DNA of 64,000 nt from Planotetraspora mira (lineage in GTDB: Bacteria; Actinomycetota; Actinomycetes; Streptosporangiales; Streptosporangiaceae): contig NZ_BOOO01000051.1 in the NCBI RefSeq assembly GCF_016863275.1, forward strand, positions 1-64,000, given 5' to 3'. Under the pieces are notes generated by a model. The model was not told the DNA's origin, did no database searches, and saw nothing but the letters and a program-made list of their open reading frames with translations. Positions 41,548 through 49,993 of the stretch are shown piece by piece. The translations under genes were made by a program, and so were the position numbers. The stretch's first letter is position 1; each line of letters starts with the position of its first letter.

Positions 41548-41561
41548 TGCGTAAGCACGCA
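41548..41561. promoter_or_regulatory. Inverted repeat, ArsR/SmtB operator candidate
   Basis: TGCGT-AAGC-ACGCA is a perfect 5-4-5 inverted repeat, within an AT-rich surround (ATATATGCG...GGTATTCAAG), between the ATPase start (41533, minus) and the arsR start (41581 or 41599, plus). Related sites lie upstream of zinc and cadmium regulators. Confidence 0.55.
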
Positions 41562-41580
41562 GGTATTCAAGTAGAAGGGC

Positions 41581-41982
41581 ATGGCGTATCGTGAGCACAT
41601 GCACACGTCCATCTCGGACTTTCAGATGCCGAACGAGGAGCAGGTGCACCTGGCGGCCGAGTCCCTGCGGTTGCTGTCCGACCCCACCCGGATGAAGATC
41701 TTGTGGGCACTGCTGCAAGGTGAATCATCGGTGGCCTGCCTCGCCGAACTCGTCGGAGCCACCCCCACCACAGTCAGCCAGCATCTCGCCAAGCTGCGAC
41801 TGGCGGGACTGGTCAAAGGGCGTCGTGAAGGCACCTTCGTCTACTACTCCGCTGCGGACGTCCACGTTCGCCGACTGCTAGACGAAGCTCTGTTCCATGC
41901 CGACCACGCCGATCGGGACCTTCCCGACCATCCCAGCACTGACGCCAGCATCCACGCGGTTCAGCCCGTCGCCGGCACCTGA
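41581..41982 (+). CDS. ArsR/SmtB-family metal-responsive regulator
   Basis: The 133-residue protein has LLSDPTRMKILWALLQGESS, the recognition part VGATPTTVSQHLAKLRLAGLV and the wing RREGTFVYYSA. The C-terminal tail holds many His and Asp residues (ALFHADHADRDLPDHPSTDAS), which fit an alpha-5 type zinc site of the SmtB or NmtR kind. It should repress the divergent P-ATPase until metal binds. The start may be 41599 (MHTSISDF). A strong hairpin follows the stop. Confidence 0.88.
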   Translation: MAYREHMHTSISDFQMPNEEQVHLAAESLRLLSDPTRMKILWALLQGESSVACLAELVGATPTTVSQHLAKLRLAGLVKGRREGTFVYYSAADVHVRRLLDEALFHADHADRDLPDHPSTDASIHAVQPVAGT

Positions 41983-42016
41983 CGAGCAGCATTCGAGACC
42001 TGGGTAAAGCGGGACA

Positions 42017-42055
42017 CGAAGAGCGCCCGTCATTGAGGGAGACGGGCGCTCTTCG
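42017..42055. terminator. Strong 15-bp hairpin after arsR gene
   Basis: CGAAGAGCGCCCGTC (42017-42031) pairs perfectly with GACGGGCGCTCTTCG (42041-42055) over a nine-base loop, 34 bp downstream of the arsR stop. There is no T tract, as usual in actinomycetes. It also covers the end of the frame on the minus strand described next. Confidence 0.75.
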
Positions 42056-42240
42056 CCCGGGTGCCGAGCGAGTGCTGGAGGGGCCGGATGGCGATGTCGT
42101 CGTAGCGGAGGCCGGGAAGCGTGTCGAGCCAGTGTTTTAGTCGCACCTCCGCGGCGTCGACGGCCGTTCGATTGCCGTCGTCGGTGACGGTGTAGCCCTC
42201 GGGGAAGTCGGCCTTTCGTTTTGTCCGGACAATCTTCGGA
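42030..42240 (-). pseudogene. Gene fragment of unknown family
   Basis: A minus-strand frame without start, closed by TAG upstream and TGA at 42030, reads ADFPEGYTVTDDGNRTAVDA, then LKHWLDTLPGLRYDDIAIRP. The regular codon use and sensible protein composition suggest a truncated gene. I do not recognise the family. Confidence 0.35.
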
Positions 42241-42321
42241 TCTTGCTAACACGCTTGCGGGGTCGCCGAGCAGGTCATTGGATGGTTGTGCCCGGTTGTT
42301 ACCCTGAGGGGCGTGGACCGG

Positions 42322-43140
42322 ATGGAGACGCGCGAGGTGGAGTACTTCGTCGCGGTCGCGGAGGAACTGCACTTCGGGCGGGCGGCCGAGCGGCTCGGCA
42401 TCGCGCAGCCGCCGCTGTCGCGGACCATCGGCCGGCTCGAACGCCGGCTCGGCGTCCGGCTGTTCGAGCGGACCAGCCGCCGCGTCGATCTGACCGACGC
42501 GGGCGGCGTGTTCCTGGCTGAGTGCCGCCGGGTGCTCGACGCGATGGACACGGCCGTACGGCGGACCCGGCGCGCCGCCCAGCAGCAGCGGCTGGTCGTC
42601 ACCACCAGGCCCGGAACCGGTCCCGGACTGCTCGCCGAGGTGGTGCGGGCCTACGAGCGGCTGCCCGGCGCGGTGCCGGTCGAGGTGGTCTTCACCCACG
42701 ACCAGCTCGGCGTGCTGCGCAGCGGCGCCGCGGACGTGGGGCTGATGTGCGGGCGCGATGACCTCGGGGGAATGACGAGCGTCGATGTGGCGGAGGAGTC
42801 CGCGGTGGTGCTACTGCCGCCCGATCACCGCCTGGCCGGGCGGTCCGCGGTGGCGCTCGCCGAGCTGACCCGGGAGGACGCCTACCGTGATTCCGTCCCG
42901 CCGTACCCGCTCGACCAGATCGTCGACCTGGTCTCCTTCGGCCGGTTGATCGTGGTCGTCGGGGGGAGTGTCACCAACCGGATCGGCGACTGCGTCGTGG
43001 CGGTGCCGGTCCCCGACGTCCCGGCGACCCGGCTGGTGCTGGCGTGGCCGGACGGCGGCCAGAACCCGGCGCGGACGCTGTTCGTCCGGACCGCGAAGGC
43101 GGTCGCGGCGGGCCGCGCCACGCTGGACCGCGCCTCCTAG
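42322..43140 (+). CDS. LysR-family transcriptional regulator
   Basis: The 272-residue protein has the LysR HTH (METREVEYFVAVAEELHFGR, AAERLGIAQPPLSRTIGRLE) and a substrate-binding domain shorter than usual, ending at residue 272. The LysR gene is convergent with the SDR gene, overlapping by four bases; the genuine target is unclear, since the two do not share a promoter. The ATG at 42322 gives the standard N-terminus. Confidence 0.88.
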   Translation: METREVEYFVAVAEELHFGRAAERLGIAQPPLSRTIGRLERRLGVRLFERTSRRVDLTDAGGVFLAECRRVLDAMDTAVRRTRRAAQQQRLVVTTRPGTGPGLLAEVVRAYERLPGAVPVEVVFTHDQLGVLRSGAADVGLMCGRDDLGGMTSVDVAEESAVVLLPPDHRLAGRSAVALAELTREDAYRDSVPPYPLDQIVDLVSFGRLIVVVGGSVTNRIGDCVVAVPVPDVPATRLVLAWPDGGQNPARTLFVRTAKAVAAGRATLDRAS

Positions 43141-43913
43141 ACGAGTCCGAATCCGAGCTGGGTCGCGCCCCCGTCGGAGGCCAGTTCGACGCCCGTGATG
43201 TAGCTGCTGGCCGGTGAGGCGAGGAAGAGCGCGGCCGCGGCCTGCTCCTCGGGCAGGGAAAAGCGGCGGAGCGGGATCGGCGCCACGTGATCCGCCCGCC
43301 ACTGTTCCCGCGCCGCCGTGTCCAGACCGGACGCGGCGAGGGCGGCGTCGATCGCGGGCGTGTCCGTGGAGCCGGGGGCCAGCGCGTTGACCCGGATACC
43401 GCGATCGCTCAGCTCGTTGGCCCAGGAACGGGCGAAGGACCGGACCGCGGCCTTGGACGCGGAGTAGACGCTCAGCCCCTTCTGACCGCTGGTGGAGGCC
43501 ATCGACGTGACCAGCACGATGGACGCGCCGTCGTTGAGCAACGGGAGCGCCTTCTGCACCGTGTACACGGTGCCCTTCACGTTGATGCCGAGGATCTTGT
43601 CCATGTGCTCGTCGGTGACGTCCGCCAGGCCGACGAACTCGCCGAACCCGACGTTGGCCACCACGGCGTCGATCCGGTGGCCGTGCTCGGACACCCTGGC
43701 GTACAGCCGGTCCACGTCCCCGGGGTCGGTGACGTCGCCGCGCACCCCGACCGCGCCGTGGCCGATCTTCGCGACGGCGGCGTCCAGTTCCTCCTGCCTG
43801 CGGCCGGTGATGTAGATGTGTGCGCCTTCCTCGGCGAACCGTTGCGCCGTGGCGAGCCCGATCCCCGTGCTGCCGCCGGTGACGACCGCGACCCTGTTGG
43901 CGAGCTGTCCCAT
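43137..43913 (-). CDS. SDR-family oxidoreductase
   Basis: The 258-residue protein has TGGSTGIGLA, VANVGFG in place of the NNAG motif, catalytic Ser in TSMASTSGQ and Tyr-Lys in VYSASKAAVR, then ITGVELASDGG. AGGAG lies six bases before the ATG at 43913. SDRs of this type reduce varied aldehydes and ketones. It is next to a LysR gene in tail-to-tail orientation. Confidence 0.9.
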   Translation of the reverse strand: MGQLANRVAVVTGGSTGIGLATAQRFAEEGAHIYITGRRQEELDAAVAKIGHGAVGVRGDVTDPGDVDRLYARVSEHGHRIDAVVANVGFGEFVGLADVTDEHMDKILGINVKGTVYTVQKALPLLNDGASIVLVTSMASTSGQKGLSVYSASKAAVRSFARSWANELSDRGIRVNALAPGSTDTPAIDAALAASGLDTAAREQWRADHVAPIPLRRFSLPEEQAAAALFLASPASSYITGVELASDGGATQLGFGLV

Positions 43914-44454
43914 GCTGAACTCCTGCTGTTCGACCCGTTGCGAATACTTCGAGTTCACCACCGGGATCATGGGAGACCAATGATGACCCGGGTATCAGGC
44001 GATGCGTCCCAGGTATCGATGACCTGCTGCTTCGTTCAGGACTGAGGTTCGAAGACCGGGGTGAACGGGTGGGAGCGCGTCCCAGAAACGCAGCGCCCAC
44101 CGGCGCGCCGATCGAACGGTGCAGCGCCCCGACGTCCAGGCGTTCGCTGGCGCACTCCAAGGTGCGCAGGCGTCACGAGGGATCTTCATCGCCACCACCC
44201 GTTTTTCCCGGGCGCCGTGGACTTCGCCGAAAAGGTCCCTCACGAATGGAAGTAGTGGCTCATCTGTGAGCCGGCGCACCGCGCAGGCAGCAGCTCAGGA
44301 AGTCGCCGAGCGAGCCGCAGAGCAATCGACCCCCCGCCGTGACCGTCAGGTCCGAGCATTTGCTCGCGGCGTGATCACCGGCGCGAAGGGCCACTCCTCG
44401 GCATGGCGGGTAGGTTTGCTCGGAATTGTAAGGATTTGATCTATCGGTGGAGAT
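43914..44454. other. Gene-free stretch
   Basis: About 540 bases between divergent genes with no frame I can assign. Several short frames are open on both strands but none has a family match or good ribosome binding site. The promoters of the SDR gene and of the Ser/Thr kinase gene must lie here. Confidence 0.4.
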
Positions 44455-45906
44455 GTGCCGGATATGACGTCGTCGTTGCTGGTTGGCCGGTATCAACTCG
44501 GTGAGCTGATTGGCCGCGGTGGGATGGGTGAGGTGTGGCAGGGCCGGGACCTGCGGTCCGGCCGACCGGTGGCAGTGAAGATGTTGACGCCGCAGGTGGC
44601 CCAGATGATGGAGGCGCGCGAGCGGTTCGCCCGCGAAATGCGGGCTGCCGCCCGCGTCGTGCACCCCAACGTGGTGACCGTTCTTGACGTGGGCGAGCAT
44701 GAGGGGCAGCCGTTCCTCGTGATGGAGTTGCTCAGCGGTCGCAGCTTGGCCGCTGATCTGGTCGAGCGGGGCCGGTACGGCTTCGTCGAAGCGTGCCATC
44801 TGCTGGCCCAGGCGGCGGCGGGCTTGGACGCCGCCCATCGTGCGGGTGTGGTTCACCGCGACGTCAAACCGGCGAATTTGCACCGGACCGCGCAGGGTGT
44901 GCTCAAGGTGGTCGACTTCGGGGTGGCGCACCTGGCGACCGAGGTGGCTCGGCTGACCGCTGTTGGCACCGTGGTAGGCACTGCGGCCTATCTGTCACCT
45001 GAGCAGATCGTCGGCCATGGCGGCCAGCCGGCCTCCGACCTGTACGCACTCGGCTGCGTCGGCTACGAGTTGTTGTGTGGGCACCCGCCCTTCGTCGGAT
45101 CGGCGCCGCAACTGGTGTACAAGCACCTCCATGAGCCACCTGTACCACCCAGCCGTTATCGGGAGGACGTCCCCGCAGATTTGGAAGGCCTGATCCTGGC
45201 CTTGCTGGCCAAGGATCCCGCCGCCAGGCCTGCCGGTGCCGGAGCCGCCCTACAGATCTTGAGCTCGTTCACCCAGCCACCGGCACGCACCGCCCGGCTC
45301 ACAGGCTCACCGGTGCCACCTGTCCTGCCGCCGGGGGGCGCCCGCACCGGGGATACCCGGCTGCTCAACACGCCAGACGGCGGGCCACGCCGAGCACCGT
45401 CAGAAGGACGGCGCCTGGTCGTACCGGTCGCCGCGGCGCTGACGGCGATCACCGCTGCCGTGGTCGGCGTGTCGTTGCTTTCGAGCTCAGGACAGCCGTC
45501 CGCCGGGCCTGCACCATCAGGGATGTCGTCCGTAGCCCCCTCCGAGGAGCCCACGACGACTCCGTCCGCAGCGACCAGCGCGATGCTCACTCCTTCGACA
45601 CTTCCGACCCGGAGCGGAATCGACGGCTGGCTCGCCGAGTTTGATCACGCCTTGCTGGCCCAACAGGCGCAGGGCGGTATCGACCCCGGCCTGGCCCGGA
45701 AAGTTCACGAGCAGATCACCAAGATGGCGGGCAACTTCTCGGAAGACAAAGGCAGGGGGAAGGGCAAGGGCAACCAGGCACAGAAACAGATGCAGGGGCT
45801 GGTCCGTGATCTGTTCGAGGCGCAGCGGCAGGGAAAGCTCGCCGCCGACGGCCCGTTGAGTACCTTCCTGGATCGCTCCGGCCTCAGCGACGAGCATGAC
45901 AACTAG
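44455..45906 (+). CDS. Ser/Thr protein kinase, membrane-anchored
   Basis: The 483-residue protein has a kinase domain (residues about 10-275) with GRGGMGEVW, VAVKML, HRDVKPANL and DFGVAHL, and the AAYLSPEQI segment of the activation loop. A single membrane helix follows (about 322-343), then a Ser/Thr/Pro-rich linker and an extracellular helical part of about 90 residues without PASTA repeats. The HRDVKPANL loop has a leucine where most have ILL, still consistent with activity. The ligand is unknown. GTG start at 44455 or ATG nine bases later. Confidence 0.9.
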   Translation: MPDMTSSLLVGRYQLGELIGRGGMGEVWQGRDLRSGRPVAVKMLTPQVAQMMEARERFAREMRAAARVVHPNVVTVLDVGEHEGQPFLVMELLSGRSLAADLVERGRYGFVEACHLLAQAAAGLDAAHRAGVVHRDVKPANLHRTAQGVLKVVDFGVAHLATEVARLTAVGTVVGTAAYLSPEQIVGHGGQPASDLYALGCVGYELLCGHPPFVGSAPQLVYKHLHEPPVPPSRYREDVPADLEGLILALLAKDPAARPAGAGAALQILSSFTQPPARTARLTGSPVPPVLPPGGARTGDTRLLNTPDGGPRRAPSEGRRLVVPVAAALTAITAAVVGVSLLSSSGQPSAGPAPSGMSSVAPSEEPTTTPSAATSAMLTPSTLPTRSGIDGWLAEFDHALLAQQAQGGIDPGLARKVHEQITKMAGNFSEDKGRGKGKGNQAQKQMQGLVRDLFEAQRQGKLAADGPLSTFLDRSGLSDEHDN

Positions 45907-46325
45907 TGGCTGCCCCGTACATCGAGCCGTGCGAGATGATCGTGAACGAGGACGGGTCGCCTCTCGCACGTTCGTGTGGCCCGCCCGAACGGTCTTCCCG
46001 TGTGCCCGACACCTGGGAAGCGATTCGAATCACCCGCAAGAAGCTGCGTTCCACCTTGGCCGGCGAGGGGACAGGGCGCTGGTCGGACTGGCAAACGGTG
46101 GCGAGCTGCAACCGGGGCCGTACCGCTCCCGCAATTGCTTTTGCGGGTGTCCGTCACGGCGACGAAATGGGCGTTTGTGCTGAAGTAGAGAGAACAGAGG
46201 GGCACGAGCGTTTCGCCGGTGCCGGCCTACAGGTCGACTCGAGGCCTGGCTTGACCCCCGTCGCCGGGGCGCTGCACTCCGGATGGCTCGACAGCAGAAT
46301 CCCGCTGCGGCACCGGCCGGTCTGA
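45906..46325 (+). CDS. Doubtful hypothetical protein
   Basis: A GTG overlaps the stop of the kinase gene (TAGTG) and opens a 139-residue frame. The first half has reasonable codon use (IVNEDGSPLARS, DTWEAIRITRKKLRST), the second half does not. No family match. It may be a decayed small protein coupled to the kinase or no gene at all; in either case the stretch to 46362 holds nothing else I can name. Confidence 0.25.
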   Translation: MAAPYIEPCEMIVNEDGSPLARSCGPPERSSRVPDTWEAIRITRKKLRSTLAGEGTGRWSDWQTVASCNRGRTAPAIAFAGVRHGDEMGVCAEVERTEGHERFAGAGLQVDSRPGLTPVAGALHSGWLDSRIPLRHRPV

Positions 46326-46362
46326 GCAAGACGCGCACAGTTTCCATTTCGGAGGGTGGCCG

Positions 46363-46728
46363 ATGAGCACCATCGCGTTTCTCAACATCGCCATGCACGG
46401 ACACGTCAATCCGACGCTGCCGGTCGCGGCCGAGCTTGTTCGTCGTGGCCACGCCGTCACGTATCACACCTCGCCCGCGTTCTCGGAGGAGATCGAGGCC
46501 ACTGGTGCGACCGCGCGTCTCTACCTCGGGGGTGACCAGCCGCTCGCTGATCCGCCGATCCCGCTCACGATGCTGGACGCGCTCGCGCGATCGAAGATCC
46601 AGGGTTCGTTCCTCACTGGCTCACCGGGAGGACGGGGCTGGTCACCGAAACCGGCGGAACCTGGAGCCGATACTCCCTCGGCGATCACTCAAGGGGACCT
46701 CAAGCCCTACACGCTCGGTGACCTCTGA
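46363..46728 (+). pseudogene. Truncated MGT-family glycosyltransferase
   Basis: The first 85 residues (STIAFLNIAMHGHVNPTLPV, AAELVRRGHAVTYHTSPAFS) are the N-terminal domain of macrolide-type glycosyltransferases, which are about 400 residues long. After FLTGSPGG the sequence becomes unrelated and stops at 46728; the nucleotide-sugar domain is missing. A good GGAGGG site remains in front. So it is a 3'-truncated gene, probably by deletion. Confidence 0.75.
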
Positions 46729-46747
46729 AGCCACATGCCCGCTTCAG

Positions 46748-47383
46748 TCATGCCTCTTCGACACCGATGTGCGTGCGGTGGTGACGAGGAGTGTCGATCT
46801 CGTCGAGCAGGGCGATCGCCAAGTCGCTGTAGGAGATGCGGCTGGCCATGTTGACGCCAGCAGTGGAGTACCGGCCAGAACGGGCCCCGGCCTGATCGAA
46901 GTCACCGGCTGGACTGACGATCAGCCAGTCCAACGCGGTAACCGAGGTACGCAGCACGGCTGCCCCGGCTGCATGACCCAAACAGAAGGGGCGGTATTCC
47001 TCCGGAAAGCCCGGGGTGTCCATCAAAGGCGTCCCATCGATGGTCTCCAGTGTTGCCGCCAGGCCGACGACGACCAACCGGCCCACGCCGGCTCGCGCCA
47101 GCCCATCGAGGAGAGCGTGGGCAGCGGCTGGGAAGAAGACATCAGGCTGCGTGTCAGGGTCGTAGGCTGCCATGATCGCTGCGTCATGCCCGGCCGCGAG
47201 GCTGGCAATAGCGTCGGCGTCGGTGACGTCGCCGGACAGGACGCGGACTCCCGCACCTTCAAGGTCCTGGTACTTGGCTGGTTCCCGAACGACTGCCGTG
47301 ACGTGGTGCTCGCGGTGGAGGGCCTCGCCAACAGCTGCCCGTCCAGCGCGCCCACCTGCGCCGAAAACAATGATCTGGCTCAT
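46748..47383 (-). CDS. NAD(P)-binding (NmrA/SDR-like) protein
   Basis: The 211-residue protein is an atypical SDR: MSQIIVFGAGGRAGRAAVGE gives the Rossmann loop GAGGRAG, GDVTDADAI the second strand, and RLVVVGLAATLE the later strand. Catalytic Tyr-x3-Lys is not visible, as usual for such proteins, which sense or use NAD(P). It is divergent from the HxlR-type regulator gene, the common pairing of such redox genes. Confidence 0.88.
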   Translation of the reverse strand: MSQIIVFGAGGRAGRAAVGEALHREHHVTAVVREPAKYQDLEGAGVRVLSGDVTDADAIASLAAGHDAAIMAAYDPDTQPDVFFPAAAHALLDGLARAGVGRLVVVGLAATLETIDGTPLMDTPGFPEEYRPFCLGHAAGAAVLRTSVTALDWLIVSPAGDFDQAGARSGRYSTAGVNMASRISYSDLAIALLDEIDTPRHHRTHIGVEEA

Positions 47384-47448
47384 GTATATCCCGCCCCACG
47401 TCTCAAGATCCTTTGTCTGCTATGTGCCTCCGTAAGGTAGCCGGGCCC

Positions 47449-47865
47449 ATGGTTACCGCTTGGATACCGCACTACTGTGGCCCTGTGGCCAAGCCGCTGG
47501 ACCCGGAGATGTTCGACCCGCTCTGCCCCTCTGAGCTAATGCCGATTCGCGTAGGGGACAAATGGGCCGGGATGATCATCCAGTGCCTTGAAGACGGCCC
47601 CCGACGGTTCTCCGAACTCCGGGTCCCGCTGCGGAACATCACGCCCAAGGTCCTCACGAAGTCACTCCGGACGCTGGAGCGCGACGCCTTCATCGTCCGT
47701 ACGATCCATGCTGGACCATCCCGGCAGGTCCAGTACGAACTGACCTCGCTCGGCCGGAGCCTCCTTGAGTTGCTGGACGCGGCACGTGCCTGGGCAGAGA
47801 CACACCTGGAAGAGCTCATCGACGCCCGCGAAGCGGCAATCGCGCGCGCCAGCCGCACCAGCTAA
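47449..47865 (+). CDS. HxlR-family regulator
   Basis: The product (138 residues from the ATG at 47449) has the HxlR domain: CPSELMPIRVGDKWAGMIIQ, then FSELRVPLRNITPKVLTKSL and the wing GPSRQVQYELTSLGRSLL. The first Cys of the domain, often redox- or aldehyde-sensitive, is present. A GTG at 47485 is an alternative start. Divergent from the NAD(P)-binding protein gene, which is its likely target. Confidence 0.85.
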   Translation: MVTAWIPHYCGPVAKPLDPEMFDPLCPSELMPIRVGDKWAGMIIQCLEDGPRRFSELRVPLRNITPKVLTKSLRTLERDAFIVRTIHAGPSRQVQYELTSLGRSLLELLDAARAWAETHLEELIDAREAAIARASRTS

Positions 47866-48040
47866 TTCAGTAGCCCAGACGCCCCTGAGCGTTGGGCGTG
47901 CCTGGACCTGAGCGAAGGTTAGGTCGTGCCACTCGCGTGCCAGTACGGACGGGCAACCAGGGGGAATCACGGGGACCCACGGGCAGGGCAAGACCGCTTC
48001 TGACCGCCGATGCGCGGCTTGACGTATCGGTTGATGATGT

Positions 48041-48262
48041 CGCGGTATGCGGACCAAGGTCACCTGCGGCGCCGGCTCCCGCACCGCCGCCTTGGCCATG
48101 GTCTTCAAACTCGTCGAGTCTGCCCAGCAACGGTGGCGGGCGGTGAACGCACCCCACCTCGTTCGCCCTCGTCCGCGACCTTGTCCCGCTTCGAGGACGG
48201 CCGCCTTGGCGAACGCCCCGAGAACCCTCGCGGCCTGATCGAAGCCCGCTCCAGTAGCGTTC
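48041..48262 (+). mobile_element. IS256-family transposase relic
   Basis: The plus strand reads RTKVTCGAGSRTAALAMVFK, then LVESAQQRWRAVNAPHLV, the characteristic C-terminal end of IS256-type transposases. It then shifts frame (RFEDGRLGERP follows in another frame). The catalytic part is missing. Confidence 0.7.
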
Positions 48263-48420
48263 CGCGCGGGGGTCGCCGGCGATCTCCAGACGTGTCAGCA
48301 GCCAGTGGCGCAAGTCGGCGTCGTCGGCGCGGCTGAAGGTTTGCGCGTAGCGGGCGGTGAGGGCGTCGATGATGGGTGCGGCCTCGGCGACACCAATCCC
48401 CTTGGAGCGCCGGCAGAGGC
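48250..48420 (-). pseudogene. MerR-type regulator C-terminal relic
   Basis: The minus strand reads EAAPIIDALTARYAQTFSRA, then DLRHWLLTRLEIAGDPRAER, resembling the C-terminal (non-DNA-binding) helix bundle of a group of actinobacterial MerR regulators. There is no HTH part, and the frame runs into IS256 sequence. Identification is from remembered family patterns and is only moderate. Confidence 0.4.
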
Positions 48421-48514
48421 ATTCGAGACCGTTCCTGACCTCGCCGCCGCTCTCATTCGTCTGCTCCCACGACGCCACCGACCCGCACCCGCCTTAACCG
48501 GCTCGGAGACATGG

Positions 48515-48968
48515 CGGAGCTCGCCGGGTCGCCCTGCAGTTGGCGCAGCGTGGTCTGCCCGTGCTGGCCGTCGACCCGTCCACGGAAATGCTGCAGGCGG
48601 GCCGCAGCCTCGGGATCGAGCGCGGCATTGACGGCATCCGCTGGCAGGTCGGCGACTCCACGACGTTGGCGTCATTGCCAGCGACGCGTAGGGTGACCGT
48701 CGGCGACGCGTTCCACTACATGGACCGCGACCACGTCCTGGCCGACCTAGACCAGATCGTCCTGCCGGGCGGTTTCGTCGCTGTCCTCGTCAGCCGCGCG
48801 ATCAACACGCCGCGCGCCTGGTGGGAGCCGATCCTGGACCATCTGCGGGATCACGGGCAAGTCGACGCGTGGGAGGTGGCCTTGCGCAAGACGCTGACCG
48901 GCATCGAGCCGTCCGGGCGGTTCACGGCGACCGTGCAGGCCGCGGTGATCGTCGGTCAATGCCCGTGA
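48515..48968 (+). pseudogene. SAM-dependent methyltransferase relic
   Basis: A frame reads RVALQLAQRGLPVLAVDPST and then GDAFHYMDRDHVLADLDQIV, LPGGFVAVL, matching the middle of class I methyltransferases. The SAM-binding glycine loop before it and the normal C-terminus are missing. The end overlaps the HTH gene on the other strand. It is a truncated gene. Confidence 0.65.
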
Positions 48969-49305
48969 TGCGGCTATCCGCGGCCGAGCCGGTGGATATG
49001 GATGAAAGATCGTGCTTAGTGAACATGCTCAGTAGAACGCCAATGGGCGTGTCCGCCTCGGTCGGATAGCGGAAGCCCCGGTCGGGGTTGATCTCGTAGT
49101 GGTTGCGGCGCCCCACCTTGAAGCACGTCAGGTAGTCCGCTTCACGCAGGTCGTTCACGATGTTTTGCACCGCACGCTCGGTGATGCCGATGGCATTCGC
49201 GATGTCTCGAAGTCGTGCTTCCGGATCGCGCGCAATCTCCAACAAGACCCGAGCGTGATGAGTCAGGAAGGTCCACGAGGACGAACGGGCATCGGGACTC
49301 TTCAT
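48922..49305 (-). CDS. Winged-helix DNA-binding protein (MarR/ArsR-like)
   Basis: The 127-residue protein contains a helix-turn-helix: THHARVLLEIARDPEARLRD, then IANAIGITERAVQNIVNDLR and a wing DYLTCFKVGRRNHYEI. Remaining residues are a linker and a short tail. AGGTGGG lies before the ATG at 49305. It is divergent from a STAS gene, with an inverted repeat at 49374-49421 between the two that is its likely operator. Confidence 0.8.
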   Translation of the reverse strand: MKSPDARSSSWTFLTHHARVLLEIARDPEARLRDIANAIGITERAVQNIVNDLREADYLTCFKVGRRNHYEINPDRGFRYPTEADTPIGVLLSMFTKHDLSSISTGSAADSRITGIDRRSPRPARSP

Positions 49306-49373
49306 GACCGCTTCCCACCTTTCGGCCATCAGTCCGGCGCATGTGGACCGTCCAACGATACCTGATCATCTTT

Positions 49374-49421
49374 ACCTGAAGAAGAATACATGAAGAGACT
49401 TTCGTATAAGGCTCTTCAGGT
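49374..49421. promoter_or_regulatory. Long inverted repeat between HTH and STAS genes
   Basis: ACCTGAAGA (49374-49382) and TCTTCAGGT (49413-49421) are perfect 9-bp arms, with a further TGAAGAG/CTCTTCA pair (49391-49397 and 49412-49418) sharing the right arm. So three TGAAGA half-sites lie within 48 bp in an AT-rich setting, a likely operator for a dimeric regulator controlling both divergent genes. Confidence 0.55.
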
Positions 49422-49487
49422 GTTAACGTCCAGTAGGCGCGCCGACGTCGGCCAGCGCGTGACCTCGGAAGGTCAGGGGGTAGTTCC

Positions 49488-49943
49488 GTGACCGTGATCC
49501 GCAAAGGCGTCACACCAGACGGTCATACGGTCGGCGGCTCAGCCGAGGCCGTGTTGTACCTCGATCAGCACCTCCGCGCCGCCTGCAGTCCGACATTGCG
49601 CACCACTTTCATCCAGTTGATCGGCGAGCTCGACGCCAGCAACGCCCAGGCGCTCGCCAAGGCACTGACACAAGTCAGACGAGGCGAAGGCGCCCTCGTC
49701 ATCGACACCGCCAAGCTTGACTTCATCGACCTAGCAGGCCTGCGCGTGCTAACCGGACTCTGTCGTGACGGCTCCGCCCGACTCACCAACATGCCACGCC
49801 ACATGCTTCGCCTGATCGAGCTTCTGGCCGGAGACACGGACAGGCCACAAGAGACTGTGAACCTTCGGCAAGAGGCGACTACGTACGTAAGGCCAGAAGG
49901 CGGCGCGACCAACGCGGTGAGTTCCTTGCCCCAGACTGGTTGA
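49488..49943 (+). CDS. STAS-domain anti-anti-sigma-like protein
   Basis: The 151-residue protein has a STAS core (FIQLIGELDASNAQALAKAL, then LVIDTAKLDFIDLAGLRVLT). The residue at the usual phosphorylated serine is in IDLAGLR, with Ala in place of Ser, so regulation by phosphorylation may be lost. GTG start. Divergent from the winged-helix gene. A second STAS gene is at 50940. Confidence 0.8.
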   Translation: MTVIRKGVTPDGHTVGGSAEAVLYLDQHLRAACSPTLRTTFIQLIGELDASNAQALAKALTQVRRGEGALVIDTAKLDFIDLAGLRVLTGLCRDGSARLTNMPRHMLRLIELLAGDTDRPQETVNLRQEATTYVRPEGGATNAVSSLPQTG

Positions 49944-49993
49944 GTAGCGGTCGTGAGATTGCTCCGCTTTGGCGGACACCGTCGGTGTGGTGG

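Noticed and set aside
44061-44279. Short frames between the SDR and Ser/Thr kinase genes
   Set aside because: Overlapping frames on both strands, no ribosome binding sites, no family match.
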